Source: Cornus controversa (lineage: Eukaryota; Streptophyta; Magnoliopsida; Cornales; Cornaceae). From it: 64,000 nt of DNA. The translations under genes were made by a program, and so were the position numbers. Shown here one piece after another: positions 35,604-49,787 of the stretch (positions within the stretch are counted from its first letter, which is position 1; the number at the start of each line of letters is the position of its first letter). The notes under the pieces are model-generated. The model did not search any database, was not told the DNA's origin, and saw only the letters and a program-made list of their open reading frames with translations. The stretch covers positions 17,217,501 to 17,281,500 of the forward strand of contig CM048846.1 in the NCBI GenBank assembly GCA_026545225.1. Direction: 5' to 3'.

Positions 35604-38600
35604 CTACATACATCGCGAGAAGTATGTCTCCCCCACATATCCCCCAGCCATAGCTGTTCTTACATTGGATTTAAATGTCTTTGGGTTATCCCTGAGCACT
35701 GCAGCTGCCTCGTAATTGAGGGGATCCTCATAATTTGGTTCCTGCACATATAGTGATAATGAGGTGCAGATATCCCATAGTTAAAAATTCAGAGATTTAC
35801 TTACAAATGAATCAAATTATACCGTGAAAAGATGATATAGTCCATAAACAATAGTGTTTATGCTAAGGACAGGTTTCCAATCCTCTCGTAAGATGTTAAG
35901 GCAGACATTCCCTTCCAAGTCGATATTAGGATGATAGACCTGGGTGTAAAATGCAATATTAACTTGTGCACCAATCAAAATGAATAGCAATGCTACCATT
36001 GATATAGTTACTCCGCGATCAACAAAAAGGAATACAAACTAAGCTCTACCTTGGTCTTGCACTTGACCTTTGGTGCCTCATGTGGGTAGATAGAGGAAAC
36101 TTGGAAAGAAAACAAAAATTTGCCACTTCTGTAGAGAGAAGACAAAGGTTATACACCAGAATAAGTATTCCTTTCAACTATAAACAAAAACTCAGATAAA
36201 TATTCAAACAAAAAAGGCATATAGAAAATCTCTTTTCCACACAAAAAGCCCATGTATATCCGAAATATTAAGAATGTAAACAAATGAAATATTTACCATC
36301 ATGCTAGTTATTTCAAAAAAATCAAAAACAGCTGTATTTTAAATATTACTTACACATAGTATCCCTCATCAGGTCGAATAGAGATCTCAAAGTTCATTAA
36401 ATCATCCTTGCCGTTCGGGAATGATATGGTACATGATTTTGGTAGGTTAAGCTCGCTTATATCTACAAGATGTGAAATGTCAAATGTAACATAAGAACCT
36501 CCAATATGAGATATAATAATCAAACTTCTGGAAGAAACTACATGTTTCTACTTGAGAACCTAAGTTGAAATCAGATAAACCAATGCAGGATCATCAATCA
36601 GAAAGCTGAAGAAAAACATATAGAATAAACAAGAGCATCATGAGAAATTGTCCAAGATACCAAATGGTTTTGCAAAATAATTTTCTTGATAAAAATAAAA
36701 GGTGTACAAGCAGCACAACACCAACCAGCCTTTCTAGGTCCCAATTAGACTCTGGTAAGGGTATCGGGTGCAGGTGTGTATCTAAATGTCGGACCTCTAG
36801 GTCCTCTACTAATCACAAATCTTGGAACATGGGAAAATGTGTCCAAAAGCTGGATTAGGGTACATAGACATGTACTACACATACAAATTAATTGTATCTT
36901 GTGAAAATAGTGTAATGTCTAATACTGTTCTTTTTTTAAGAATATACCCCATTATGATTTTAATGTAATTAAATATGGTAGAAAAAGGAGTTGCTATATA
37001 TCTCAAAATTAGGAAACTCTTATCTGCTACCAAATTCAAAGTTTTGCTTCTCCAATCATCACATGTGAAGGATCGGAGCATCTGTTTTGGGTTCGTGTGT
37101 TGGACACTTATCTCAAACCCATACCCATGTCGTGTCATGTCGACATGGTATGGTAGTTAAGGGAGATACGAGTATATCCATGTAACACAACTTGACATTA
37201 GTGCTGCCTTCTGGACAAGATAACTAATTCTTGAACCAAATATTCCAGGATATCTAATATATAGTATAAATCACTTGTTCAACTTAAGTGTAGCACGGGC
37301 AATAACAAATTATGCAGATTTACAAGAAACCAGAGTGATCAAACATTAAACTGAACCCTTTACAGCATGTTACTTGTCTCCCCACACCACAGAATGCAAC
37401 ATAAGCATGATAATACTTCATCTCAGCAGTAGACAGAATAAATAAATTAAAAAAAAAAAGAAAAAAAGAAGGATCACCAATTACTCAGTTCATTTTAATT
37501 CAATCTTACTTGTCAAAAAAAGAGAGAGAGAGAATAAAGAAATATTAGTTCTTGAAATTCTAATTATATTAGTCAAAATTCTTCTAATTAAAAGGAATTA
37601 AATGAAAACTAAAGCCAACTGGCTGTAACTTTAAAAGTTAGCCAACCAATGCACATGCCCATAATTTGGGCGTAAAGCTTAAACGAGTATATTGAGATGG
37701 CAATTACCAATACAAAAAAGTTAAGAAAAGAATGGGTTAGAGAGAGAAACTGAGAATCATAATAGAAACAATTGATGGTCAAAATGAGGGGAAGTTGTCA
37801 CAGTTGGTTCAGTCTTATGCATTGAAGAACATGGTGTGAAAATAAGGAGGAGCAATATGATTCAAGTTGATGAGTCGAGGAAGACAATATGAAGGCTAAA
37901 AGAAGTCTGCCCATGCAGTGGAGAAGACAAGCCCTACAATTTAATAGAGAAGATGGTTCTAGGTAAAGCTTAATGACAAAAAGAATTGTAGAAGCCTTGC
38001 CCAAGTAGTTGGGATCCATTATAGATTAGAAAATCCTGATACTTTTGTTGTACTATCCGAAACAAAAAAAATAACTGAACTGTGTACCGGGAGGTCCTGT
38101 TGACATTATAAACAACCCAAGAAATGACCTGAAATTCAACAAATCATATCAGTTTGCAAACTGAAAGAGTTCTGAAAGAATTGTCTAAAACTAACCAAAG
38201 ATCTATATAGCTTACCATTTTGACCATACTTCTATTGTTGATATGATATATAATTAAATCTACAACAAAAGAGTATTAAACTCTTGGTTTTCTTGTTGAA
38301 AGTAGGATACTCCAAATTCAGGGTCAGAGTTCTATAACAACGTTCTTGGTGGAAAATAAATGTCAAAGAAAGATCCCACTGAATTAAATGGGGTACAATA
38401 ATCTATGAAATAGTGAGAATACTTAATCTCTCAATATTTATCTTATTTCGAAAATCAAGGATTTGAATCAATGTCCTTTCACTGATTCCACGCCTAAACT
38501 ACATTAATTTATAATAAGGATTTTATTTCAATTCAAAATTCATTATTAACCACGTATGAGGATCCCACTAAGCACCCATGGTTGAATGGTTAAAGTGCCA

Positions 38601-39052
38601 CTTCCTACTGCATAAAGTCCAATGGGCTTACAATTGTCAGATTAATTCTAAACCAATTTGATCTACTATTGAACTCAAAAATAAATAAACCTTGTTTACT
38701 TAAAAGACCTTCAATTAATTCCGTCCACCATCACACCACCAAGAAAGAAAAACAATATCTTCCTCTCCCTTTAATCTGACCTCCCAGCTAGACAGCTCAG
38801 ATTACATTTTTTTTCCCCAATAATGCTCAACAAAAACTTCCCAGAAACTAATATAAATCATATTATAGAATAAACAGAATCCCAGTTCCTGTCATAGATA
38901 AACAAAGTAAAAAATGTGTCACAGAAAAAATAGGACTAAAAACCTTTATGAACACGCAATTCCCCAGCAGTTTGCTTCTTGATGGGGCCCTTTCCATTGG
39001 CATTTTCAGCAAGTTCTCTTTGCTTCTCCTTTACTTTAAACAGCCTAATCAT
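35604..39052 (-). CDS. RCE1: NEDD8-conjugating enzyme Ubc12 (RCE1-like)
   Basis: This E2 takes NEDD8/RUB1 from the AXR1-ECR1 E1 and passes it to cullins, which activates SCF-type ubiquitin ligases, including those for auxin. Five coding exons on the minus strand, 38944-39052, 36354-36462, 36050-36128, 35823-35939 and 35604-35741, sum to 552 bases and give 183 residues, essentially the family length. The N-terminus [11 protein letters not shown] is the E1-docking extension specific to Ubc12. The catalytic cysteine is Cys112 in [12 protein letters not shown], after the HPN motif. The C-terminus ([13 protein letters not shown]) is typical. All introns have GT-AG ends and phases agree (1, 0, 0, 0 counted after checking each join). 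The first intron is 2.5 kb. An AG just before the ATG (ATGCAG/AAACA) suggests an intron in the 5' UTR as well. It is intact. Confidence 0.94.
36463..38943 (-). other. UBC12 intron 1 (2.48 kb)
   Basis: A long AT-rich intron. At 37800-38015 there is a transposon-like stretch ending in a CAAGTAGTTGGGAT motif, similar to the 3' tail of plant RTE LINEs. The match is weak and I do not annotate it separately. Confidence 0.7.
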
Positions 39053-39606
39053 TGTTTCTGCATAAAATATTTAGGGTGAAGAGAACATCATTAACCTGCA
39101 AGGCATATATGCTACGTTTTCACACAAATTGCATGCATCACCAATGTTTTTTTTATATTAAAAAATAAATACAAAAATACCTGTGACACTGCAGAGCAAT
39201 ATGCACTGAAATACAAAGACAAGTATCACCATATCAAGTAAGCAAACAATTAAAAGTGAACATATATAATACTTAACCTTGTGTATTATCAGTTCTTAGC
39301 ACCTGCATAGGCAACGGTGTTGCCAGTATTGGATATTGACCTTTTTGTTATTGCCTTGATTTGGAAGTTGCTTAGAAATGACTCTTGCTCTAATACTATT
39401 TTCTACAATAATTAAAAGGTAATTGACCTTTCGTAATGGGCAATTCTCTTGAATTGGTATGCATTATGAGTTGAAATAAGAGCTTCTTCTGTTTTAGATG
39501 TCATGAATATGGAGGCAGACAAGATTCAATTATGAGATTGATAACATCATAATAAAAATAGTATGACTGATTCTTTAAGGCCCTGAATTGTAAGTGTACA
39601 AGATTA

Positions 39607-39850
<244 letters not shown>

Positions 39851-41319
39851 TTCAAATAGATATTGGTTGTGCTCAAAAGGTTATGAATCGATTAATAAGT
39901 CCAATTCCAATATTTCCCCTGCCTTGTTCTCAGTCATCTTAGGTACAGTTGGCCAATCAAACTAATTACTCTAGTGGTTCCCTTGTTCTTGTCATAGCAG
40001 TTAGCCTCTAAACCAGCTCTTATTCTTCTGTTCCAGTTGTCAGGAAAGAAAAACATTCCATTTTGTGGTCTCATATCCAAGATGCAGAAAGAAAGTCAGT
40101 TTATGAATAAAGATCTATTAATAAAATAAATTGAAAGTCAGTTTATGAATAAAAATCTATTAATAAAATAAATTATTCTTCCCACTGCTTCCTAACTCTA
40201 GCTCTTGAACAGCCCTCGAGCTTGAAGCCCTTGGCTGCGGGTGGCTAAGAGAGGAAATGGTATTGGAACTCGTACAGTAATTGCGTATGTGAGGATCCCC
40301 TTTGTGGCAAGTCAAAAATATGTATGAAAATATAAACCAAAGTACGTACACGCAGGATCCTTTTTGCACAAAGGATGCTCTCAAACTCTAACAAGGGTTC
40401 TTATGCTTTGCAGCCTGAGACCATTACACCAAGCAATGGACACTATGATGTCGTTTTCATGATGGATATAGTGACATACCTATATGATATTTGGGGGGGG
40501 TAATCGTTTGGTTCAACAATAAATTCTCAGACTGCATTTTCAAGTCTACGAGCAACCATTTCATGCAAAATAATATCAAAGGTTTAAGTTTGTTTCCAAA
40601 CTTCCCCTCCTAACATCCTACAAAGGCGGGACATACACTAGGTTTGCCCTTTTACATATCTGTCACGATATTTATATTCATCTTTATTATCTCTGCCTTG
40701 AGAATGTTTCCATACTCTGCTATTGTGCACAATAGATGGAAAAATGATAGGTATACCTGTCAATGTTTTGGTAGAAACTATAGGATTCTAATCCTCTTTT
40801 CAATTGTTAACTATTGTTTTACTGTACTTTCTTTTTCGTGCCACAATGAAAAAAAAATGTGTTTGGATATAAAATAACTACCATTTCATTTAATTTAACA
40901 AAATATTAAGAAATGTAGAAAAGACCTCCGATCAAAGAATAGAATTAGTGCTTTCAATTGACTTCTTTCCAGCCATCACCGGACTCGGTCCATCAAATAA
41001 TGACTCACCATTGATATCGACACATCTGAGATCACCAAATGTTCTTGCTCTCGCCACCCCAGGTCACCAATGTTGTCATTTCCTGTGACAAAGCAGTATG
41101 GTACATGGAATGCCCTGTATCTCACCTTATAGGTGCTACAGTTGTCAAAAGGCTTTCCTTTAGTTCCTTTATGACTAAACTAATATAATAGGGGTAGGGG
41201 GTGCTAACGAGTAAGAAAACGGATGCAAATTAGCGTGATATGAATCAAATTTTGGACCAATCTATATTGATTGACTGCCTCCATGCTGTCATGCTGTCAA
41301 AAGCAGGGGTTTCAGACAA

Positions 41320-41322
<3 letters not shown>

Positions 41323-41354
<32 letters not shown>

Positions 41355-41370
41355 ACCGTATGAAATCAAT
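41323..41370 (-). pseudogene. trnM-CAU: Plastid-type trnM-CAU 3' half (NUPT)
   Basis: The complement ends in the plastid elongator tRNA-Met 3' half: a CAT anticodon, a variable loop, a TTCAAATCC T-loop with its stem, and an AGTAGGTA acceptor strand. The 5' half, with the D-arm, is absent, so this is not a functional tRNA gene. Confidence 0.72.
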
Positions 41371-41584
41371 AAGACAAAAAGCAAGGAATCCTAGACTTCC
41401 GAGAAGATAGAAGCGAGGCTGAGTGTTATAAGGCAACTAAGGCAATCAGTTAATCTTGCACATGAAAAAAGCTAGCTTCAAAAAGCTCTCTCTAGCTCAT
41501 CATCATCAATTTAATGGTAATAATCATGAGAACAACTTGGACATATGCACAAGAGACCTTTAAGTGCGCCAATTACAAAGAGTG

Positions 41585-41775
41585 AGATGGTCTACATTGA
41601 GGGTAATGCTAGGGGAAGAGAAGACTAAAGTTAATGTGGGTAGAGGTAGTAAGAAAAGATATAATAACATGTTATTTGACTGATAGCCCTAGATATAGTG
41701 GAATGGAAGAATAAAATTCATGCAGCCGACCCCAAGTAGTTGGGTAAAGGCTTTGTTTTTGTTCTTATCGTTGTT
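41585..41775 (+). mobile_element. RTE-type LINE 3' end fragment
   Basis: The stretch resembles the last part of plant RTE LINE ORF2 followed by its standard tail: AATGGAAGAATAAAATTCATG, then GCAGCCGACCCCAAGTAGTTGG and a T- and G-rich terminus near 41750-41775. The reading frame is broken. Only this 5'-truncated end is present, as expected for a LINE. Confidence 0.7.
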
Positions 41776-44609
41776 TTTGAAGTCATGAGAACACTAGCTA
41801 ATATCCTATAATTAACACATCCTTAACAATGGTCAAGAAACATTAGACTATGTTAAAAGCTATGTTTAACAAAACAAAATCATTTCAAACACTATGCAAA
41901 GTACATTGGAACAATTTCATACACATGAGCCGCCTGGTCATCCCCTAGCACACACATAGATGAAAAACATACTTGATGCATTTACAAGATCCTCAATAGC
42001 AGATGATATATATAAATATATACTTCAACATTTATGTTCTTCAATACCCCTCGTATGCTTCATGTACATTTTCTTTCTCCTTTTCCAAGCTATAGCTAAA
42101 ATAAATTTACTCACACATCAATGACCCAATTAATAGCATCCGATCAATATAGATGCTACCTACTCTATCATCTAAAGTACTCCTCATATCATATCATGTC
42201 CACTGAAAGGAACCAAATAATTTTATTGAAATTGAAGAAGTACAAAACACAATTGTTGGATATAATCCGCCAATGATTCTTAAAACTTGCATAGCCTGTA
42301 AATGTCATAGTCACTCATTTTGGGGTTGCAAAAAAAACCACTTTATTCTGGGGCATCAGTAATCAATTCATTTGTTGATTTCATCCATGATCTTTCATTG
42401 GGTTGTCCTTATGCTATTTCATCTTTGTCGTCACATTCCAATTTTTTACATTACTATTGTTGCAAGAGGGAAAATAGTACATAGGAAAAAAAGAGAAAAT
42501 CTCCTCCAACGGGATAAGGGAAAAGACAAGAGAATAGAAAAGTTTAAAGTACAACAGAACACAACAATAACTCTTCAAAAACAGATGGCTTAACTCGGAA
42601 CAAATATACAAGGCTTGTAATTCTTCTTAAATGACTCCAAGAAGGTACAACCCAAAAAGTGGACAAATTTCCACAATCAAATGTAAGCAGTACACAATCG
42701 AATTGCACAAAACAAAGCATAACAAGAAGATTTTAACCCTCTACCAAAACCCTAGAATAATATATATTGCATATAAAAATAAAATAAAATAAAATAATGA
42801 TCAAATAAATCATTGCCGACAGTCTAGTGATTCAGGCAAGCATGTTTGATGCGAAAGAAAGTCCAATAGTTAAAAAGATGACCGAATATTCATAGATACA
42901 TGTATACATATATACACATAAACGTATATAAAAATTACGAATATGAAAGTGAAAAGATACGATGATAACCAGTTCGGGGAAGACCCGCAGAGAACAAACG
43001 AGAGAGAGACGAATTATGGAAAGGTGAAACTACGATCCAACAAGGTTGATCGATCGACTTCTCAATAGTGCAAAATACTCAGTTTACTCGAGGGTTTTCA
43101 TTATAAGATTGCCAATTAAAAACCTTGGGGTGTGTTTGGTTTAGTTTTTGAGAGCATGACTTAAAATCAAAAACTTGTATAAAAATCTGTTTTCTTAAGA
43201 AAATTCAATTAAAAAAAATACGTGTTTTAAGAGAACGGACGAGTTCATCAAATTTTAAAAAATTGTACAAAACAGGACCTTCACCTCAACAATGACTTGG
43301 GGCCTTGGGGGAGTTCAACGTTGTAACTTCACCGTACGTCGTGCAATATAAATTGATTCAAAATTCAAAATAAAACTTCAAATTAATCAAATTATTCATG
43401 AATAGTTCGTGTTTAGCTCATTAAATAAATAAATAAATTTTATTTATAAAATTTTTTAAAGAAACGATTGAAGTTTGAGTCATTAAAACCGTGAACACAA
43501 TTAATGTTAAGAATTCTTTTGGACTCATAATTATTTTTTCTTTAACAATCTTGATTTGATGCTCATGTTTGGGCTCAAGGGGATTGAAATTCACTGAACA
43601 AACCAAACGAAAAGACGACTTCGAACACATTCATATGTGTTCAACTTGAGTTTGATGATCAAATTTGAGTTCAAACTCAAACAATTAAAAGTTTGATTTG
43701 ACTCGTTTGCAATTTTAATTAAGATTTTCACAAGTCCCAACCTTATGAGTTTGGATTAAGTTGGGATTGATTTTGTATGGTTCAAGAAACATATACAGGG
43801 CTGTATGAGTGTATTCACACCAAATTCATACTCTATAGAAAGACTAGTAAGTTGTAGAGTTATCTATTCCATTTATTAACTCTATGATCACCTTATAAGT
43901 ATTTAGTGGTACTTTACTTTCTCATCAAGTTCGAGTTCTTGTGGCTCAACGTGGGTTTGCGTCAAGACCAATCAAGGTTTGGGTTGAGCATTGATGGATA
44001 TTTATTTATTCTATTTAATATGTTTCTTTTCTTTATTAATTCTATTTTTGTTAGGTTTTGGCTTTTGTTGGATTTGGAGAAAAAAAGTTTGGCATGGATC
44101 ACGTGTTAAGTATTAAATTAATTAAAATAAATATAAAAAAAAAAATTTTTAAAAACCATGCTTAAAGAGAGATTTACCACGTGTTTTCAATGTATTGAGA
44201 TACAAATAATAAATAAAGGCACCAAATTGGTTGGTGCCCACTTTCATTATGTAAATTAAAAATAGGGTTCAACTTTAGTTCTACAGGAGAGAGTTACCCT
44301 GTTGTGTGGTTGATTTTCTTATGCGTGTGTATATATATACAAGTAACATTTTTTTACATTAGACTAAGTGGTTATTTTGTGAAGCGAGCCTTCCACTAAG
44401 ACGGAGTATATGGTTTGATTACTAACCTATGATTGAACATTACTTTCATGCCATCTATATACGTAATTTTATATTAAAAGTGATAATATTATTATATAAC
44501 TGTATTTGTCACTTCCCAAAAGAATAATATATTTATTTTATCGTGCATCACGATTACTTATGTTGGAGTCGAGCGGTCGATTAAAGTTGTTCTGTAGACT
44601 TCAAACATC

Positions 44610-44656
44610 TGCACTCTCTCTCTCTCTCTCTCTACCCACTCTCTCTCTCTAGATAT
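44610..44656. repeat. (CT)n tracts upstream of GGPPS
   Basis: Two CT runs separated by ACCCA, about 240-290 bp before the GGPPS start codon. They probably lie in the promoter or the 5' leader. Confidence 0.75.
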
Positions 44657-44832
44657 TCTCTGATACTTACTTGGCATCTGAACAATCAAACAGTTGTTGG
44701 ATTGAGTATGATTCAACAGTACCCAGGAGCAAACACTTCATGGTGGAATTTTTAGCAGCTTGAAAAGCTATCAACTTCTCATCTTCAGTTTCTAGCTTCT
44801 ATCTCCTTCTCTCTACATATACAACACACACG

Positions 44833-44836
<4 letters not shown>

Positions 44837-44868
<32 letters not shown>
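44837..44868. repeat. (TA)n tract 30 bp upstream of the GGPPS start
   Basis: A TA run of about 32 bases directly in the likely 5' UTR or core promoter of GGPPS. Length variation here could affect expression, but the sequence alone does not show this. Confidence 0.8.
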
Positions 44869-44870
<2 letters not shown>

Positions 44871-44878
44871 CGATCTAA

Positions 44879-46054
<1,176 letters not shown>

Positions 46055-47646
46055 TCTGTTGTAACACAATTGTTCCTCTGTTTTGTACTTGTAATTGTTG
46101 CTCATTGCATGTATTGTATTTCGAAAATAATGAAGATAGAAGCAGTTGAGCTTGTATCAAGTTTGTCTCAGTTCTTCAATGGATTTCCGTGTTAGCTTCG
46201 TTCTGCAATAGATTGATGTTTAATTTTGATATGTGATTGCTTTGGCACTTTGAATTTCAGTGATAGCATAATGATTAGTCATGCATCTCCATAGCTTTTA
46301 CAGTTTGAAACCTTCATGATTTCTTTGCTTACAAACAATTAACCAATCTCTATCATTTTCTGACAATGAAAACTGACATTTCCATTTTTTGTTTTTGTTT
46401 TTGTTTTCTGGCATAAATGAAAGCTCACAATTTTTACTCTGTGATGTTGTGGGTAACGTTCAAGTCGATGCATTTTGTCTAACCACACTAGGGCTGCAAA
46501 GAGCTTCCAGCCTGTTCGGATCAGCTTGAAGACGACGAAGTCTACAAAGAGGTTCGAGCTTTTTTCGGGATCAGCTTGAACTCGTATTCGGAATCAGCTT
46601 GAACTCGACTGGTCGTTGTCATTATTATTTTGAAAAGTTATAAAATAAAATAAAAAATTTGTTCGGAGTCAATTTATTTAGAATTTTGACTCCTTGTTCA
46701 TGAACTTATATAAATCTACGCTCATGAATAGGTCTAGCCGACGTGGGTGTGAAAAGCTTTGTCCAATTGTGAATGGTTACAATCTATGACTCTTGATAGC
46801 TCCTTTTAGACTTCATTATCCCAATCTATTATTAGTCAGTCTATGAAATTGACCCCTTCAGCCTTCACCTAGGTTTCTTCGTGGAACGCATGTTTTAAAA
46901 ATAATATAGTCATTGTTTCACGAGGGACAAGCTCTATGCTTCACTATCTCAAATCTATGACCTAACAACAAATCCAACATATGATATGACAATGTTCTTA
47001 GTTTTTTAAATGTGGGCTTCTATAAATATGAAAAGTATAAATCTTTATTTATTTACTTTTTTTTTTGGGCTACATAAGACACATCCACACGCTTTGTTCC
47101 AATTTGAACATTCAAACTGATGCTTAGTGGTGTATAAATGAGGTTGCATTATTGAGCACAGAGCCTTTGTATACTTTAATTTCCCTACTCAACTGTCACT
47201 GTCCGTCCAATTATCAGCAAAAAAAAAAAAAAAAACAATGAAATTGCTGACAATGTAGGTTTGCCTATGCCTCCTTGATCATAGTCTTACACATAAACAA
47301 GCTTGGTTCTTTGATATGCAAGAAAAGTTGTTTCACGTACAAAAACAACATGTTTGATTGATAGTTTTTAGAAATTCAGTTAAAAAATGTCTGCTTTCAT
47401 TTTATTTTATTTTTTATATTTTTTTTTTAAGTGACGAGTCAGATCCTAAGCAATGAGAGTAGTGAAATAGTAATTCTGGGTCAAAGAATTTGCTCATAAC
47501 CAGTTGGTTTTGTTTAGAACTATTTTTCTGTTGAGGTCTTGAATTTTAGTTGTGGTAAAATTGTTTTAGTGGCTGAGTAGCAAGTACCTCTCACTTAATT
47601 TTGCTTTTGCTATAAATTTTTGATATTTTCTGTGTATGGACACACC
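46055..47646. other. Intergenic region after GGPPS
   Basis: The first 100 bases include the GGPPS 3' UTR. A short repeated motif (CGGxATCAGCTTGAAC) occurs three times at 46517-46605. No gene is seen. Confidence 0.55.
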
Positions 47647-48722
47647 TAGGGTGCACAAAAATTCATCAAAATTGAAAGACCAAATTGGACCGACCTGAAC
47701 TAGTTTAAATGCACGTTGCATGTGGGAGACTCTATATATATATATATATATATATATTAGGGACATTGCCTGAAAAAACATTAAAAAATATATATACCAT
47801 TGACATAAAGTAAAACTGTTATCAGTCACATTTTACTTACTATTGCAAAAAATTAAAGATAAATCATAAGAAAGTAAAAATTATTATTCTAGCAATTGTT
47901 AAACTATCTATTGATTTTGTTTTGAAAATTCGTAACGCTTTATCCTTTTTGTATCCCTCAATAATTCTTCAAATAATTCATCTTCAAGTGAAACTTCTTT
48001 GACAACTACTGGTACAAAATGATTCATAGTCAATTCATTTTTACTATTATTTATATTCACCATAAAAAATAATGATTTTGGTGTTAAATTGAACAATAGG
48101 TACATATGTATGTATGTCACTCTGTATATACTTAATTATTTTTTCTACTATTTAATTTTAAAAACAATAATCCAAGAGAGAAATATGAAAAGAAAAAAAA
48201 ATGATTTTGGTGTTAAATTGAAGTTCAAAAAATTGTGAGAATTTGATTCTAACATGCAATTTAATTGATCGAAATAGTTAGGAGGTGTTGAAAGTTAGTT
48301 GAAAAATTATTATAAAAGTGAATGATTTGAAACAACTTGTATTTTTAATAATAGTATAGATTTATAAAATATATGATATTATGATATATATGCTCCTGTG
48401 GATTCACAAATAGCAATAGCAGTTGTTTAACCTGTAATGTTTTTTTGCCTTTTGGTAGTAGGTTAGTAGTAATTTTTATGGTTGTACTTTTTTAAAATAT
48501 CTAAACTATTATGTTTTTTTGGCCTGTATATAAAAAAAAATTGATGATAGAACCGTAGTTAGAATCGAACTGTTTCATCACGGTTCGGTTTGGTTCGATT
48601 TTATATTTGAAACGGTTTGGTTTGATTTCATGATTTAATGAAATTAATCTGTACAGTTTGAGATATTTTGAAACTAAACTGAACCGAACCGAACCGAACC
48701 GAACCGAACCGTATGCACCCTA
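47647..48722. mobile_element. Non-autonomous hAT element with perfect 8-bp target duplication
   Basis: The ends TAGGGTGCAC and ATGCACCCTA are inverted repeats of about 9-10 bp. The flanks GACACACC at 47639-47646 and 48723-48730 are identical. Both features are diagnostic of hAT. The right end contains a run of GAACC pentamers (about 48679-48710). A (TA)n run lies at 47735-47757. No transposase is recognisable. A 70-residue minus-strand frame at 47908-48120 has an acidic stretch but no domain. Confidence 0.87.
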
Positions 48723-48757
48723 GACACACCATTGAAATTTGAACAATGCTCCCAATT

Positions 48758-48841
48758 CTTCAACCGATGACTTGGGCTGAAGCACATGGTACCCACATGC
48801 ACATGCATGTGTTTCGGCCCGGCCCAAGTCTTTGGTTGAAG
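48758..48841. other. Imperfect hairpin of 84 nt
   Basis: The arm CTTCAACCGATGACTTGGGC pairs with GCCCAAGTCTTTGGTTGAAG with few mismatches. The pairing continues (GAAGCACATG with CATGTGTTTC) around a short loop, with one 6-base bulge. It lies 28 bp after the hAT duplication. It could be a small MITE, a miRNA-like foldback or chance, and there is no expression evidence. Confidence 0.55.
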
Positions 48842-49787
48842 ACTTGGGCCTGAAAATAAATATTCTTGAAATTTTAGTTTATCCAATGAGTTACCAATGG
48901 GTTCAAACTAGCTTATCGACAGTGCAATTATTCTCTAACACAATTTTGTGTGATGTACTTGATTAATTTATTATGTTTAAGCCTACATCACCACTGTCTC
49001 ATACCACCATATCAAAATTATTACAATCTTGTAAGAGGGTACTTGAACCTGATAACCTCATGGCCCGGCCTAGGTCTAGGTCTTAGAGGATTGCTGGCCC
49101 AATTAAAAGAAATAAAGGCGCAGCATCAATATATATATATATATATATCAATTTTTAATTTTCTTTTTCTGAAAGTTAAAGAAGACTCGCACCCACAACA
49201 TGTACCGTAGAGTACAAGTTCTCAACCATCTCTTTAGAAAAGGAGACAGTATGCCAACCGAGATAGTGACACAATAGCTAAAGATCAATTTTTTAAAACC
49301 GTAGTGGATGGCATTCATCGAATGAATTTTAATCATTATTAAGTCATTTTTCCTGTTCTCAATTTTAATGCACTGCTATCAATTTAATAATAATTACAAT
49401 TTTTAAAACCCATATATTTAATTTAAGCAATCTTTCATAATCTCCATCAAAAAGTATTAATATGTTAAAGGATCTTGTCTCACATCGAATGTGAATAAAA
49501 CAGAACTTGGACATATAAGATAGGTAGACAATACTACCTAATAATATAGACTTTTGAGTTACAGGACAAACGACCAAATCGTTATATTTGGTATTAGAGT
49601 TAAATATTCAATTATTGAATTGTTGTCACACCAACCGCCCTAACCAAGTGAACAAGGCTAATTTGGTCATTTTAGATCAAGCATCACTCGATTCTCTTAC
49701 TAATAATAATCACAATTATATAAATTATCCCATAATAAACCTATAACACTAATTTCATATTTCAGAGTCGTGGGGCAATGCTGCGTT
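48842..49787. other. Intergenic region without recognised features
   Basis: AT-rich, with one (TA)n run at 49132-49148. I see no gene or element with clear ends. Confidence 0.5.

Noticed and set aside
40160..40384. A 74-residue minus-strand frame with a PQPRASSSRAVQELEL stretch
   Set aside because: Not recognised as a known protein, short, with nothing supporting expression.
40950..41060. Possible coding fragment reading FGDLRCVDINGESLFDG on the minus strand
   Set aside because: Too short and without a family match I can name.
43135..43320. GGGTGTGTTTGGTT start resembling a MITE end
   Set aside because: No matching inverted end or target duplication was found nearby.
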